64,000 nucleotides of DNA from Flavobacterium hydrophilum (GTDB lineage: Bacteria > Bacteroidota > Bacteroidia > Flavobacteriales > Flavobacteriaceae). The stretch covers positions 744,001 through 808,000 of the forward strand of contig NZ_QJHL01000001.1 of the NCBI RefSeq assembly GCF_003202405.1. The letters are read 5' to 3'. Under the pieces are notes generated by a model that saw only the letters and a list, made by a program, of their open reading frames with translations, made no database searches and had not been told where the DNA came from. A program made the position numbers and the translations under genes. Of this stretch, positions 44,876 to 54,283 are shown one piece after another (the stretch's first letter is position 1; every line of letters starts with the position of its first letter).

Positions 44876-44987
44876 TTTTTCTACTTCTACTTTTTTACTT
44901 GATGATTATTACCGGTATTTTAAAAATGCAAAGTTAAGATAAAAGAGAAGGGATTATTAGTTGACAGAAGTTATAAATCTTATTGTT

Positions 44988-47105
44988 TTACTTGAAAATC
45001 CTTCCAATAATTTTTCCAATGTCGGCAAAATCATCAAGATTACTCACTGCCCTTTTTTCGGTAACGGTATTATCAATTTTTGAAAAAGGATAAATAAGGA
45101 TGTAATTATTGTTGCTGAGGTTTTTATTTAAGATTTCCGGAACGTTTTGCATTTGCGAAAAATAAGACTCCATCCCTCTGTCTGCCATTAACAGTATCAA
45201 ACCTTCATCCTGTTCTAAGCTGAAAGCAGCTTCCTGACCTTCCTGCCATGTCGAAATAGTATTAAAACTGGCTTCAATATTGGCTTTTTTAATAATGCTT
45301 TTTAAAATTTGGTTCGTTTTTTCATTGGCATAAAAACTCATTTTCGCTCCTGAATTTTTGCCAATATTCCAGACTTTTAGAAGAGAAAGAAAAAATCCCG
45401 GCTCACGTTCTGCATTTGCAGGAATGAGAACTACATATTTTTTTATAGTGGCTACGGGCTGTATGGCGTGATAGATAATTACGTTAATTTGTTTGTTGCG
45501 TAAATAGCCATTGTAGAGATTGTAAAGAAAGGAAGATGAAAAGCCTTTTTCTTCCAATCCAATAATCAAATCGGTAATATTTTGCTCTTTGACTACATTA
45601 TTTATACCGGATACCACATCATTGTCATACCGCGTAATCGGATTGATTTTTACATCTGCCCCGGCGGCCATATGTACTGCTGCGCCCAGTAATTTTTCAG
45701 CATTTTTTGAGGAAGATTCGCTTTTCTCTTCATTGATGATGTTTAGTGCAAAAAGCCCGTCTTTATTAGTTTGTGTTTTGATCAGAAGTCCAAGATTGAC
45801 TAATTTCTCCACTGTATTTTCCTGATTTAGTGCCATAAGGATATTTTCTTTTTCATGACTTGCTCCTGCAACAGTTTCTTCTTTGTCAGAATCAGCTATC
45901 CTTTGAGCACTTGCCATTGAAACAAATGATGAAATGGTACATGATACCAGGATCAGTAAAATACTTCCGTTAAGTACATGCTCGTTCAACAGTCGAATAG
46001 GTTCTCCGGCTTCATTTTCAGACAAAATGATATTGTAGCCCACCATTACAGCCGCCAATGTAGCAGCCGCAGAAGCAGAGCTCATTCCAAAAATAAGAGT
46101 TCCCTCATCATTGGTAAGGCGGAATGTCTTTTTTGTAAAAAAAGCTGCCACATACTTTCCGCCAATAGAGGCAACAAGCATAATCGAAGCCACGCCCAAA
46201 GTTTCCCAGCTCTGGATAAAAGCATTAAAATCAATCAGCATTCCTACACTGATCAGGAAAAAGGGAATAAAAATAGCATTTCCAACAAATTCAACCCGAT
46301 TCATTAGGGAAGAGGTATGCGGTATAAGTCGGTTTAGTGCAAGACCGGCAAAAAAGGCTCCGATAATTGCTTCAATTCCTGCCAATTCTGCCAATAAAGA
46401 GGCCAGGTAAATCATTACAATAACAAAAATATACTGTGAAATTTTATCTTCTACATTTTTGAAAAACCATCTTGCAATGATTGGAAATACAAGTAAAACA
46501 ATTAAAGCAAAAAGCAGCATGGAAACAGACAATTTAACCCAGAAAGAAGTCCCGACTTCACCTTGTGACATGCCTACCACTACAGCCAATACAACTAGCG
46601 AAAGCACATCTGTAATCATGGTTCCGCCCACAGTAATATTGACAGCGAGTTTTTTTGCAATTCCCAGTTTACTGACCATCGGATATACGATAAGCGTATG
46701 TGATGAAAAAAGGCTGGCAAAAAGTACAGACGTTAAAAGTGAAAAATGCAATACATAATAACCACCAATGAGTCCAAGAACAAAAGGGAATGTAAAGGTG
46801 TAAAGTGAAAAAGTAATGCTCTTCCATTTATTCTTCTTAAAATCGCCCATATCAATCTCAAGTCCTGCCAAGAACATAATGTAAAGCAGCCCGGTTGTTC
46901 CTGTTACTACAATACTGCTGTCGCGGGCAAGGATGTTAAATCCGTTTGGGCCTATTACCGCACCGGCTATGATAAGACCTAAAAGATGCGGTACTTTTAT
47001 TTTATTCAATAAAAGTGGAATGCATAAAATTATGATAAGTTCTATGAGGAATTTTAGTAATGGATCTTCTACAGGAAGACTGACGTGTTGGATACTTAAT
47101 AACAT
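44988..47105 (-). CDS. Cation:proton antiporter (CPA2) with C-terminal USP-like domains
   Basis: A 705-residue protein. The first about 400 residues form about 12 helices of the KefB/NapA type (PHLLGLIIAGAVIGPNGFNI, TTGLLYIMFLAGLEIDM, LLAELAGIEAIIGAFFAGLAL). The C-terminal about 290 residues are soluble and fit two universal-stress-protein-like domains (QENTVEKLVNLGLLIKTQTN, ITDLIIGLEEKGF, KYVVLIPANAEREPG). Such proteins exchange Na+ or K+ for protons and the cytoplasmic domains regulate activity. A lipoprotein gene ends 2 nt before this start, so they form an operon. Confidence 0.9.
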   Translation of the reverse strand: MLLSIQHVSLPVEDPLLKFLIELIIILCIPLLLNKIKVPHLLGLIIAGAVIGPNGFNILARDSSIVVTGTTGLLYIMFLAGLEIDMGDFKKNKWKSITFSLYTFTFPFVLGLIGGYYVLHFSLLTSVLFASLFSSHTLIVYPMVSKLGIAKKLAVNITVGGTMITDVLSLVVLAVVVGMSQGEVGTSFWVKLSVSMLLFALIVLLVFPIIARWFFKNVEDKISQYIFVIVMIYLASLLAELAGIEAIIGAFFAGLALNRLIPHTSSLMNRVEFVGNAIFIPFFLISVGMLIDFNAFIQSWETLGVASIMLVASIGGKYVAAFFTKKTFRLTNDEGTLIFGMSSASAAATLAAVMVGYNIILSENEAGEPIRLLNEHVLNGSILLILVSCTISSFVSMASAQRIADSDKEETVAGASHEKENILMALNQENTVEKLVNLGLLIKTQTNKDGLFALNIINEEKSESSSKNAEKLLGAAVHMAAGADVKINPITRYDNDVVSGINNVVKEQNITDLIIGLEEKGFSSSFLYNLYNGYLRNKQINVIIYHAIQPVATIKKYVVLIPANAEREPGFFLSLLKVWNIGKNSGAKMSFYANEKTNQILKSIIKKANIEASFNTISTWQEGQEAAFSLEQDEGLILLMADRGMESYFSQMQNVPEILNKNLSNNNYILIYPFSKIDNTVTEKRAVSNLDDFADIGKIIGRIFK

Positions 47106-47107
47106 AA

Positions 47108-47683
47108 TTATTTTTTTTGAGGCAGGGTAAGTTCTACTGAAAATCTTGCTGTACAGTTACCTTGCCTCGTTATTGTCTGAGTGCCTTTAATGACATTATC
47201 TTTTACGTCATCAAGCACTACATTTATTTTTGTTTTATTTTTTGAAATACTGTCACTGTTGAATTCGAGCTGTATTTTATCTTCAATATACCTGGCTTTA
47301 AATACACGGACAAGTTTTTTGTTGTTTAAAACATTAGTATAAATACCTGTAGAATCAGATGAAAATTGCCAGGTTTCATTTCGCTGATCTCCAATCACAT
47401 ACTGGTTGCAATTGGAATCCCTGCAAAGCATTTTACTGTTCCAGATGCCCTGAATGGTTTTTGGCCATTCTTTTAGTGATTCGGCAGGATTATTTACACT
47501 ATCTTTTAAGGCTGTAACGCTGTCGCGGAATATAAGCAGCGACTGGTAATCTGCTTCCTTGTCAGCTAATTGTTCCTCCCTTAAGGTCAAAGCTTTTTCT
47601 CTGTTTTGCAGTTCTAGTTCTTTTTTGTTTTCACATGAAATAAACAGGAATGCAAAAAATAGTAGTAGAAGATTTTTTTTCAT
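47108..47683 (-). CDS. Hypothetical lipoprotein with coiled-coil stalk
   Basis: A 191-residue lipoprotein (lipobox LFISC, Cys17). Residues about 20-60 are a charged helix (KKELELQNREKALTLREEQL) likely to form a coiled coil. The C-terminal about 120 residues look like a small beta domain with a cysteine pair (MLCRDSNCNQY). No known family recognised, but the layout resembles other Bacteroidota lipoproteins with a lipocalin-like end. It precedes the antiporter gene by 2 nt. Confidence 0.75.
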   Translation of the reverse strand: MKKNLLLLFFAFLFISCENKKELELQNREKALTLREEQLADKEADYQSLLIFRDSVTALKDSVNNPAESLKEWPKTIQGIWNSKMLCRDSNCNQYVIGDQRNETWQFSSDSTGIYTNVLNNKKLVRVFKARYIEDKIQLEFNSDSISKNKTKINVVLDDVKDNVIKGTQTITRQGNCTARFSVELTLPQKK

Positions 47684-47988
47684 GAAACAGGTTTTGTGAT
47701 TTATATTTATTCAAATAAAAAATTACACAATAACAGTGTAAAATAAAACTTAGGTACTACAAGTTACTAAATTAATTGCGAAAGCACCAGCTTTTTGGCT
47801 CCTAAGATTTATCCTCGTTTGATTTTTGGGTTATTCAGATATTTAATTTCAAAAGATTTTATCAAAAATTTGATGTGATTTATAGCAACAAAATAGTGCT
47901 ATAAAAAAACCTCCAAATCGATGAATTTGGAGGCTCATTACTAAAATAGAATAACTGTTTTTCTATCAAATCATTTTTAAATTTTCAT
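47684..47988. other. Intergenic stretch
   Basis: Holds the leader of the lipoprotein-antiporter operon and the terminator of transketolase (separate entry). Nothing else recognised. Confidence 0.5.
47903..47933 (-). terminator. Intrinsic terminator of transketolase gene
   Basis: Arms 47910-47918 and 47925-47933 pair perfectly (9 bp, 6-nt loop), and on the minus strand the hairpin is followed by a run of seven T. It lies 56 nt past the transketolase stop. Confidence 0.87.
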
Positions 47989-50034
47989 TCAGTTTTGCTT
48001 ACTCGCTTCTAAATATTTTATGATTTCTATGCAGGCATTTTTACTGGTAAAACCAAATTTTTCATCCAAAATATTGGCAGGAGCGGAGTAACCAAAGTGA
48101 TCCAGTCCGAAAACTTTTCCGCGGCTTCCGGCAAGATTTTCCAGGTTAACAGGAAGCCCGGCTGTCAAACCGAAAACCAGTCCGTTTGCTGGAATAACAC
48201 TTTCCTGATATTCTTTTGGCTGTGACCTGAAAAGGCCTTCAGAAATTATAGAAGCTACGTTTATTTTTATTTTAATGCTGCTTTCTAATTCGGCTGCTGC
48301 TTCAATAAGAGTAGCTACTTCAGATCCATTGGCGATTAAGGTGATATCTGGATTTTCAGTAGTTTTTACAAGATAACCGCCTTTTTTTGCATTAGATGCT
48401 TCTTCGAATCTTGAAGTTCCTAAAGTTGGAATGTCTGTAATATTTTGTCTGGAAAGAATTAATGCGGTTGGTGTTTTTTTGTTTTCCAATGCCATTTGCC
48501 AGGCAACCGAAGTTTCAATTGCATCTGCTGGTCGTAAAGCTAATAAACTTTGATCTCCGGAGTGATTTTTTATTTTTTCTAATAATCGAATCTGAGCTTC
48601 CTGTTCAATTGGCTGATGCGTTGGTCCGTCTTCTCCTACGCGGAAGGAATCATGTGTCCAGACATATTTAACCGGCAGTTCCTGAATAGCTGCAAGACGA
48701 ATAGCAGGTTTCATATAATCAGAAAACACAAAAAAGGTTGCTACAACGGGAATGACGCCACCATGAAGGGCTATTCCGTTAGCAATTGCCGCCATGGTAA
48801 GTTCTGCAACTCCAGCCTGAAGGAATCCACCACTAAAATCATCTTTTTTCAGTACCGATGATTTTTTTAAGAAACCATCTGTTTTGTCACTATTGGATAA
48901 ATCAGCAGAAGAAACGATCATGTTTTCTACATTTTCAGCTAGATATCCCAAAACTGCTGCCGAAGCATCACGTGTAGCTGAATTGGCCTTTTGCGCTATC
49001 GAACCGAAATCCAGTTCCGGCAGATCACCATTAAAAAACTGTTGGATTTTTTTTGCCAATGCAGGGTTTTGCTTTTCCCAGGCAGTAATTTTTGTTTTTC
49101 TCTCTGCTGCTTCTGCTGTTTTTCTTGCTAAGACATTTTTGTAATGCGCAGCAACGTCTTCGTAAACAGCAAATGAATCATCCGGGTTTGCTCCTAAATT
49201 GAGTAATGTTGATTTAAAACATGCTTTTGTTGCTCCAATCGGTTTTCCGTGCAGTTCACATTGTCCTTCGTACATTGCTCCATCAGCGGTTACACATCCT
49301 TTACCCATAATAGTTCTTCCGATAATCAGTGTCGGTCTTTCCAATTCTGCATGAGCAGCATTCAGGGCAGAACGAATATGAGTATGACTATGGCCATCGA
49401 TGGTGATAACTTTCCATCCCCAGGATTCATATTTCATAGCGGTATTTTCAGTCGTAACTTCATCGGTCATTGATGAAAGCTGTACATCATTTGAATCATA
49501 AAACATGATAAAATTATTCAGTCCCAAATGTCCGGCAATACGTCCTGCACCCTGAGAGATTTCTTCCTGAACACCTCCGTCTGTTATGAATCCGTAAATT
49601 TTATGATTGAATAAATTATCAAATCTGGCCGATAGAAACTTTGCTGCAATGGCTGCACCCACACCCATTACATGCCCCTGACCCAAAGGGCCTGACGTAT
49701 TTTCTATACCTCTTTTTACATCAATTTCCGGATGTCCGGGGGTTACGGATCCCCATTGCCTGAAATTCTCCAGATCTGTTTTTTCATAATTTCCCAACAA
49801 ATGATACTGGGCATACATCAAAGCCGAAAGATGTCCCGCATCCATAAAAAAACGATCCCTGAAAATCCACTGCATGTCCGTTGGATCGTATTTTAAATAT
49901 TCGGTATAAAGAATATGCATAAAATCGGCTCCTCCCATAGATCCGCCGGGATGGCCTGAATTCGCTTTTTCTACCATTGAAATGGCTAATGCTCTAATAT
50001 TATCTGCTGATAATTGGTCTATTGTCTTGTTCAT
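47989..50034 (-). CDS. tkt: Transketolase
   Basis: A 681-residue single-chain transketolase. Thiamine diphosphate and substrate motifs are seen: SGHPGGSMGGADFMH, the GHGMG-equivalent GPLGQGHVMGVGAAIA, DGGVQEEISQG, and the pyrimidine-domain TFFVFSDYMKPAIRL and THDSFRVGEDGPTHQPIE. It shuttles two-carbon units in the non-oxidative pentose phosphate pathway. The gene begins 50 nt after the end of the GH3 xylosidase-type gene on the same strand, with no terminator between, so it is probably expressed with xylan genes to process xylulose-5-phosphate. A second, housekeeping copy may exist elsewhere. Confidence 0.95.
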   Translation of the reverse strand: MNKTIDQLSADNIRALAISMVEKANSGHPGGSMGGADFMHILYTEYLKYDPTDMQWIFRDRFFMDAGHLSALMYAQYHLLGNYEKTDLENFRQWGSVTPGHPEIDVKRGIENTSGPLGQGHVMGVGAAIAAKFLSARFDNLFNHKIYGFITDGGVQEEISQGAGRIAGHLGLNNFIMFYDSNDVQLSSMTDEVTTENTAMKYESWGWKVITIDGHSHTHIRSALNAAHAELERPTLIIGRTIMGKGCVTADGAMYEGQCELHGKPIGATKACFKSTLLNLGANPDDSFAVYEDVAAHYKNVLARKTAEAAERKTKITAWEKQNPALAKKIQQFFNGDLPELDFGSIAQKANSATRDASAAVLGYLAENVENMIVSSADLSNSDKTDGFLKKSSVLKKDDFSGGFLQAGVAELTMAAIANGIALHGGVIPVVATFFVFSDYMKPAIRLAAIQELPVKYVWTHDSFRVGEDGPTHQPIEQEAQIRLLEKIKNHSGDQSLLALRPADAIETSVAWQMALENKKTPTALILSRQNITDIPTLGTSRFEEASNAKKGGYLVKTTENPDITLIANGSEVATLIEAAAELESSIKIKINVASIISEGLFRSQPKEYQESVIPANGLVFGLTAGLPVNLENLAGSRGKVFGLDHFGYSAPANILDEKFGFTSKNACIEIIKYLEASKQN

Positions 50035-50084
50035 TTTTTTGTTAATTAATTGTAATCCTGAGTTATTATGAAATAGTAGGTTTG

Positions 50085-52712
50085 TTATTTGTCTATTTGG
50101 ATAATCTGGGTTACTATATTGTTTTTTATTTCATTTTTTTCATCCGGCTGGCAGCCTCCAATAGCAAGTTTAATTTTGCCGGAAAATTGTTTTAGGTTTC
50201 CTTCTGCAGTAATTGAGGAGAGATCTTCAGGAGAAAGTATAAAGGTGATCGTTTTGCTTTCACCGGATTTTAAATGAAGTCTTTCAAATCCTTTTAGGCT
50301 TTTTAAAGGTGATTTTATGGATTGATTTTGGTTGACGATATACAATTGAGCCACTTCTTCACCTTCCATTTTTCCGGTATTGGTTATTCTTACTGAAACA
50401 GAAACAGGCTGTCCTTTTTTTATTTTTGAAGCAACTTTTAACTGGTCGTATTTAAATGAAGTATAACTAAGTCCATACCCGAAGCCATAAAGAGGTTCGC
50501 CTTTAAAATAACGATACGTTTTATTATCCATGCTGTAATCCACAAAAGAAGGCAAGTCTGAATCGCTCTTATAAAAAGTAACAGGAAGTCTTCCGGCAGG
50601 ATTATAATCTCCGAAAAGTATATCTGAGACAGCACTTCCTGAGGCCTGACCTCCATACCAGGCGTTGAGTATTGCCGGAATATTTTCTGCTTCCCACGGG
50701 ATGGCTATCGCGCTCCCGGTCATCATGACAAAAACTACCGGTTTTCCGGAAACTTTTAAAGCTTTCATAAGCTCGGTCTGGATTTTTGGAAGAAGTATAG
50801 AAGTACGGTCACCACCGGTAAAGCCCGGAAAGTTAACAGGCATTTCTTCGCCTTCCAGCTGAGGGGATATTCCACCAACATAAATAAAGGCATCGGCATC
50901 TTTATTGTTATCGACTATTTTTTTGAAATCAGTTTTTTCAAAATTACCGGTATTTAATGCTACGTTTGCTTTTCCTTCACCCTGCCAGTATTCTAAAACT
51001 AACTTATAAACGGTATTTTTTTTAGTAATTAGTTTAAAAGTTTTTTCTCCCCATCTGTTCTTGTCCCATGCATTTATAACTTCTTTTCCGTCTATTAAAA
51101 AGCGATATCCATCATCTGCACTGATTTCAAAAGTAATGGAGCCATCCTGTTCTGCTGTAAAGTTGGTGGTATAACGTGCAGAAAAACGGTTTGCTTTAAT
51201 AGTTTTAACAACTACTTCGCCTTCCTGCCAGAAGTTATTGACCTCTGATTCTGTCCTTATAGCTTCAGGCTTTCCGGACAGGTCTTTATTGTTGTAATAC
51301 TCTGCTTTAAAACCTTCTTTCCCTTCATAAGCATATTGATTTTTAAGATTCTGATATACTAATAAAGTATCATTGGTAAAGTTGATTGCTTTTTCATAGA
51401 AAACTTCAGTATTGGCACCTACTTTTTCTTTAATGCCTTGTAAAACTGTTGTTAGCTTACTGGGAGTTCCGTTGTAATTTCCTAAAATGGATATGGAGTT
51501 ATCTGCGTTAGGACCAAGAACTACAATCTTTTTCAGGTTTTTGTTCAGGGGCAGTATATTTTTTTCATTCCGAAGCAAAACCATGGATTGCCTTGCCATT
51601 TTTAAGGCATGTTGTTGATGTTGAGTGCTTTCTAAAACTGAGTCAGGAGTTTGTGCATATTTTACCATTTCAACAGGATCAAACATCCCAAGTCTGAAAC
51701 GAATCATAAAAAGACGTTTTACTGAAATATCAATCTGTTCCTCGCTGATTTTTCCATTTTTTACAGCCTGAACCAAAGCTTTGTATGCATCAGTACCACA
51801 GTCAATATCTGTTCCGTGAAAAACAGCATCTGCCGAAGCAGATTCAGCATCTGGATGTGTTTTATGATTTTTGAAAAAATCATCGATTGCCCAGCAGTCA
51901 GAGGTGACATAACCATTAAATTTCCATTGATTTCGTAAAATATCCGTCATTAAAATATCACTTGCACAACACGGCTGTGTTCTAAAGGCATTATAAGCAC
52001 ACATAACGCCGGCTACTTTAGACTCGGTTATTAGTTTTTTAAATGCAGGAAGATAGGTATCCCAAAGTTCATAAGGGGTGACATCAACATCAAAAGTATG
52101 TCTCAAAGATTCAGGTCCGCTGTGTACGGCATAATGTTTGGCACATGCAGCAGCTTTTAAATATTTAGAGTCATCTCCCTGTAAGCCTTTAACAAAGGAA
52201 TCTCCCAAAACGCTCGTCAAATACGGATCTTCTCCATAAGTTTCCTGTCCGCGTCCCCAGCGTGGGTCACGAAAAATATTAATGTTTGGTGTCCAGTAGG
52301 TGAGTCCTAAATAGCGTTCATTGGTGCGGCCTGATTCAACAGCTTTATTATAAATGGCTCTTCCTTCAAGTGCTGAATAATCGGCCATTTTAAAAAGTGA
52401 ATTTTTATCAAATGTTGCCGCCATGGCTATTGCCTGAGGATAAACTGTCGTTTTAAAAGGAGTTCTGGCAACACCATGTAAAGTTTCATTCCACCAGTCA
52501 TAGGCGGGTATTGCGAGTCTGGGAATTGCTGGTGATGAATTTAGCATCTGTGATACTTTTTCTTCCAATGTTAATTGGCCAACCAGATCATTTACCCGTT
52601 CTTCAAAGGTTAATTTGGTATTTTGAAAAAGGAATCTATCTGCTTTTTCTTGTCCTGAACAATAACATGAAATGATCATTACAATTATATGTATGATTTT
52701 TTTTGTTTTCAT
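50085..52712 (-). CDS. GH3 family beta-xylosidase/beta-glucosidase with PA14 domain
   Basis: An 875-residue secreted enzyme. Order: signal peptide (to about 20), GH3 N-terminal barrel with YDWWNETLHGVAR, ERYLGLTYWTPNINIFRDP and nucleophile D272 in VTSDCWAID, GH3 C-terminal domain with a PA14 insert (about 465-600, YNNKDLSGKP onwards), and a fibronectin-III-like domain. WWNETLHGVAR and the CW after the catalytic Asp are typical of the GH3 xylan 1,4-beta-xylosidase branch. An operator ACAACCGATTGT 50 nt upstream ties it to the LacI regulon; transketolase follows directly. Confidence 0.9.
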   Translation of the reverse strand: MKTKKIIHIIVMIISCYCSGQEKADRFLFQNTKLTFEERVNDLVGQLTLEEKVSQMLNSSPAIPRLAIPAYDWWNETLHGVARTPFKTTVYPQAIAMAATFDKNSLFKMADYSALEGRAIYNKAVESGRTNERYLGLTYWTPNINIFRDPRWGRGQETYGEDPYLTSVLGDSFVKGLQGDDSKYLKAAACAKHYAVHSGPESLRHTFDVDVTPYELWDTYLPAFKKLITESKVAGVMCAYNAFRTQPCCASDILMTDILRNQWKFNGYVTSDCWAIDDFFKNHKTHPDAESASADAVFHGTDIDCGTDAYKALVQAVKNGKISEEQIDISVKRLFMIRFRLGMFDPVEMVKYAQTPDSVLESTQHQQHALKMARQSMVLLRNEKNILPLNKNLKKIVVLGPNADNSISILGNYNGTPSKLTTVLQGIKEKVGANTEVFYEKAINFTNDTLLVYQNLKNQYAYEGKEGFKAEYYNNKDLSGKPEAIRTESEVNNFWQEGEVVVKTIKANRFSARYTTNFTAEQDGSITFEISADDGYRFLIDGKEVINAWDKNRWGEKTFKLITKKNTVYKLVLEYWQGEGKANVALNTGNFEKTDFKKIVDNNKDADAFIYVGGISPQLEGEEMPVNFPGFTGGDRTSILLPKIQTELMKALKVSGKPVVFVMMTGSAIAIPWEAENIPAILNAWYGGQASGSAVSDILFGDYNPAGRLPVTFYKSDSDLPSFVDYSMDNKTYRYFKGEPLYGFGYGLSYTSFKYDQLKVASKIKKGQPVSVSVRITNTGKMEGEEVAQLYIVNQNQSIKSPLKSLKGFERLHLKSGESKTITFILSPEDLSSITAEGNLKQFSGKIKLAIGGCQPDEKNEIKNNIVTQIIQIDK

Positions 52713-52753
52713 TATGCTTAAGTTTTAGTAAATGCTTTAATTTTATTTTAGCT

Positions 52754-52783
52754 CATATTAGACAACCGATTGTGTAAAGAAAT
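52754..52783 (-). promoter_or_regulatory. Promoter and LacI-type operator of the GH3-transketolase operon
   Basis: ACAACCGATTGT at 52762-52773 contains the near-perfect palindrome CAACCGATTG repeated elsewhere in the locus. On the minus strand TTTA followed by TAATATGA could form -33 and -7 elements that flank the operator, so a bound repressor would block polymerase. Confidence 0.65.
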
Positions 52784-52899
52784 AACTTTTTTTTATAATA
52801 AAAAAATTATGTTGAATCAGATGTTTTGAAAAATAATAATTTACTATGTAGATGAGTTGTATTTTCAGAATAATTCTTATAATATCCTAAATAGATGCA

Positions 52900-52935
52900 G
52901 AATCGGTTGTTATATCATTAAAATAAGTACTTTTA
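52900..52935 (+). promoter_or_regulatory. Promoter and operator of the lacI-family gene (autoregulation)
   Basis: GAATCGGTTG at 52900-52909 is the operator in reverse orientation with one mismatch. Its TTG (52907-52909) is 18 nt before TACTTTTA (52928-52935), a -7-like element, 20 nt before the gene's ATG. This suggests that the regulator limits its own synthesis. Confidence 0.6.
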
Positions 52936-52955
52936 CAGATTTAGTACTTTAATTC

Positions 52956-53987
52956 ATGGAAGAACACAGACACGTAACGATTTATGATATTGCAGAAAAA
53001 CTGAATCTCGCGGCATCAACAATTTCACGGGCTCTAAAAGATCATCACAGTATCAGTGACAAGACAATAAAAAAAGTAAAGCAGACAGCGAAAGAAATGG
53101 GTTTTGTTCCTAACACTTTGGCAGCAGGTCTTCGTGGTAATGTTACAAAAACCATTGGAATTTTGATTCCAACAGTCACACAGCCATTTTTATCATCTCT
53201 GATCAGTGGTATTGAGATTGCTGCTCAAAAATCTGATTATTCAGTCATTATTATGCAGTCCCATGATTCATATCAGATGGAGGTTGATTTGGCTAAATCT
53301 TTATACAGTAACCGTGTAAGCGGGGTTATCTGCTCTCTGGCAATGGAAACCAGAGATACTTCACATTTTAAACAATTTTCCAATAATAACATTCCATTAG
53401 TATTTGTTGACAGGGTTCCTAAAGATTACGATACTTTTCGGGTGGTAATCAATAATTATTTAGCGGGTTATAAAGCCACTAAACACCTTATAGAACAGGG
53501 GTGTAAAAGAATTGCACATTTGACTGCGGTGTCAGAATTTGGTAATCTTTACAATGAGAGAAAAAGAGGTTATATAGACGCTTTAATAGAGCATGACATT
53601 CCAGTACAGGATAATTTGATTATTAGTTTAAAAGAAATGACTTATGAAGCAGGAGTAAAGGCTTGTAATCAATTATTTGATTTGAAAACTGCCCCTGACG
53701 GGCTTTTTGCTCCAGGTGATATTCTTGCGGTAAGTGCTGTGCAGACTGCCAAAAAGAGAGGAATTAAAGTCCCTGATCAGTTTGCCGTAATAGGCTTTAA
53801 TAATGATCCTATCTCAGAAATAATTGAACCTAATATTTCTACTATAACCCATCCCGCTGAGAAAATGGGTAAAGCTGCTGCAGAATTAATTATCAAAAAT
53901 TTAAAATCTGTTAAGGAAGAAGATGCTAAAGAAATTACATTTTTAAATACACAAGTACTAATACGGGAATCATCGAGGAAGATATAG
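52956..53987 (+). CDS. LacI-family transcriptional regulator of the xylan locus
   Basis: A 343-residue regulator with N-terminal LacI HTH (VTIYDIAEKLNLAASTISRALKDHHSISDKT), hinge (FVPNTLAAGLRG) and a periplasmic-binding-protein-like sensor domain (IGILIPTVTQPFLSSLISGIE, LVFVDRVPKDYDTFRVVINN, GLFAPGDILAVSAVQTAKKRG). It lies between the GH3 operon (divergent) and the GH67 operon. The palindrome CAACCGATTG before GH3, lacI, GH67 and susC is its most likely site. The inducer is probably a sugar such as xylose, a xylo-oligosaccharide or a hexuronate (inference). Confidence 0.93.
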   Translation: MEEHRHVTIYDIAEKLNLAASTISRALKDHHSISDKTIKKVKQTAKEMGFVPNTLAAGLRGNVTKTIGILIPTVTQPFLSSLISGIEIAAQKSDYSVIIMQSHDSYQMEVDLAKSLYSNRVSGVICSLAMETRDTSHFKQFSNNNIPLVFVDRVPKDYDTFRVVINNYLAGYKATKHLIEQGCKRIAHLTAVSEFGNLYNERKRGYIDALIEHDIPVQDNLIISLKEMTYEAGVKACNQLFDLKTAPDGLFAPGDILAVSAVQTAKKRGIKVPDQFAVIGFNNDPISEIIEPNISTITHPAEKMGKAAAELIIKNLKSVKEEDAKEITFLNTQVLIRESSRKI

Positions 53988-54007
53988 TACTTTTTTGAAT
54001 ATTTATT

Positions 54008-54043
54008 AACCTGCTAATGACTTTGTATTAGCAGGTTTTTTTA
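54008..54043 (+). terminator. Intrinsic terminator of the lacI-family gene
   Basis: Perfect 11-bp arms 54008-54018 and 54027-54037 with an 8-nt loop and a following T-tract, 21 nt past the stop codon. Confidence 0.9.
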
Positions 54044-54161
54044 TTATAATTAACATGCTCTTTATGATATCAACAGTGAGTTTTTTTATGGTTAATATTT
54101 GCCATTAATGATAAAAAAAACGATTTTTATTTTTTTATTACCTATTTTTTGTATTTTAGCA

Positions 54162-54197
54162 CAACCGATTGCGAATTTAAAAATATTTTTAATAATG
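54162..54197 (+). promoter_or_regulatory. Promoter and LacI-type operator of the GH67 operon
   Basis: CAACCGATTG at 54162-54171; its TTG (54169-54171) is 18 nt before TAATAATG (54190-54197), a -7-like element. The same geometry is found before lacI and susC. The start site would lie about 80 nt before the GH67 ATG. Confidence 0.65.
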
Positions 54198-54283
54198 TAT
54201 TTTTTTGGCAATTATTTTATTAAAAATACTGTTTTTGATAAAATTAGTATCTGTATTGACTTAAAATATAAAACAAGAAGAAA

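Noticed and set aside
49234..49246. Operator-like CCAATCGGTTTT inside transketolase.
   Set aside because: Half of the palindrome is missing and it lies within coding sequence; taken as chance.
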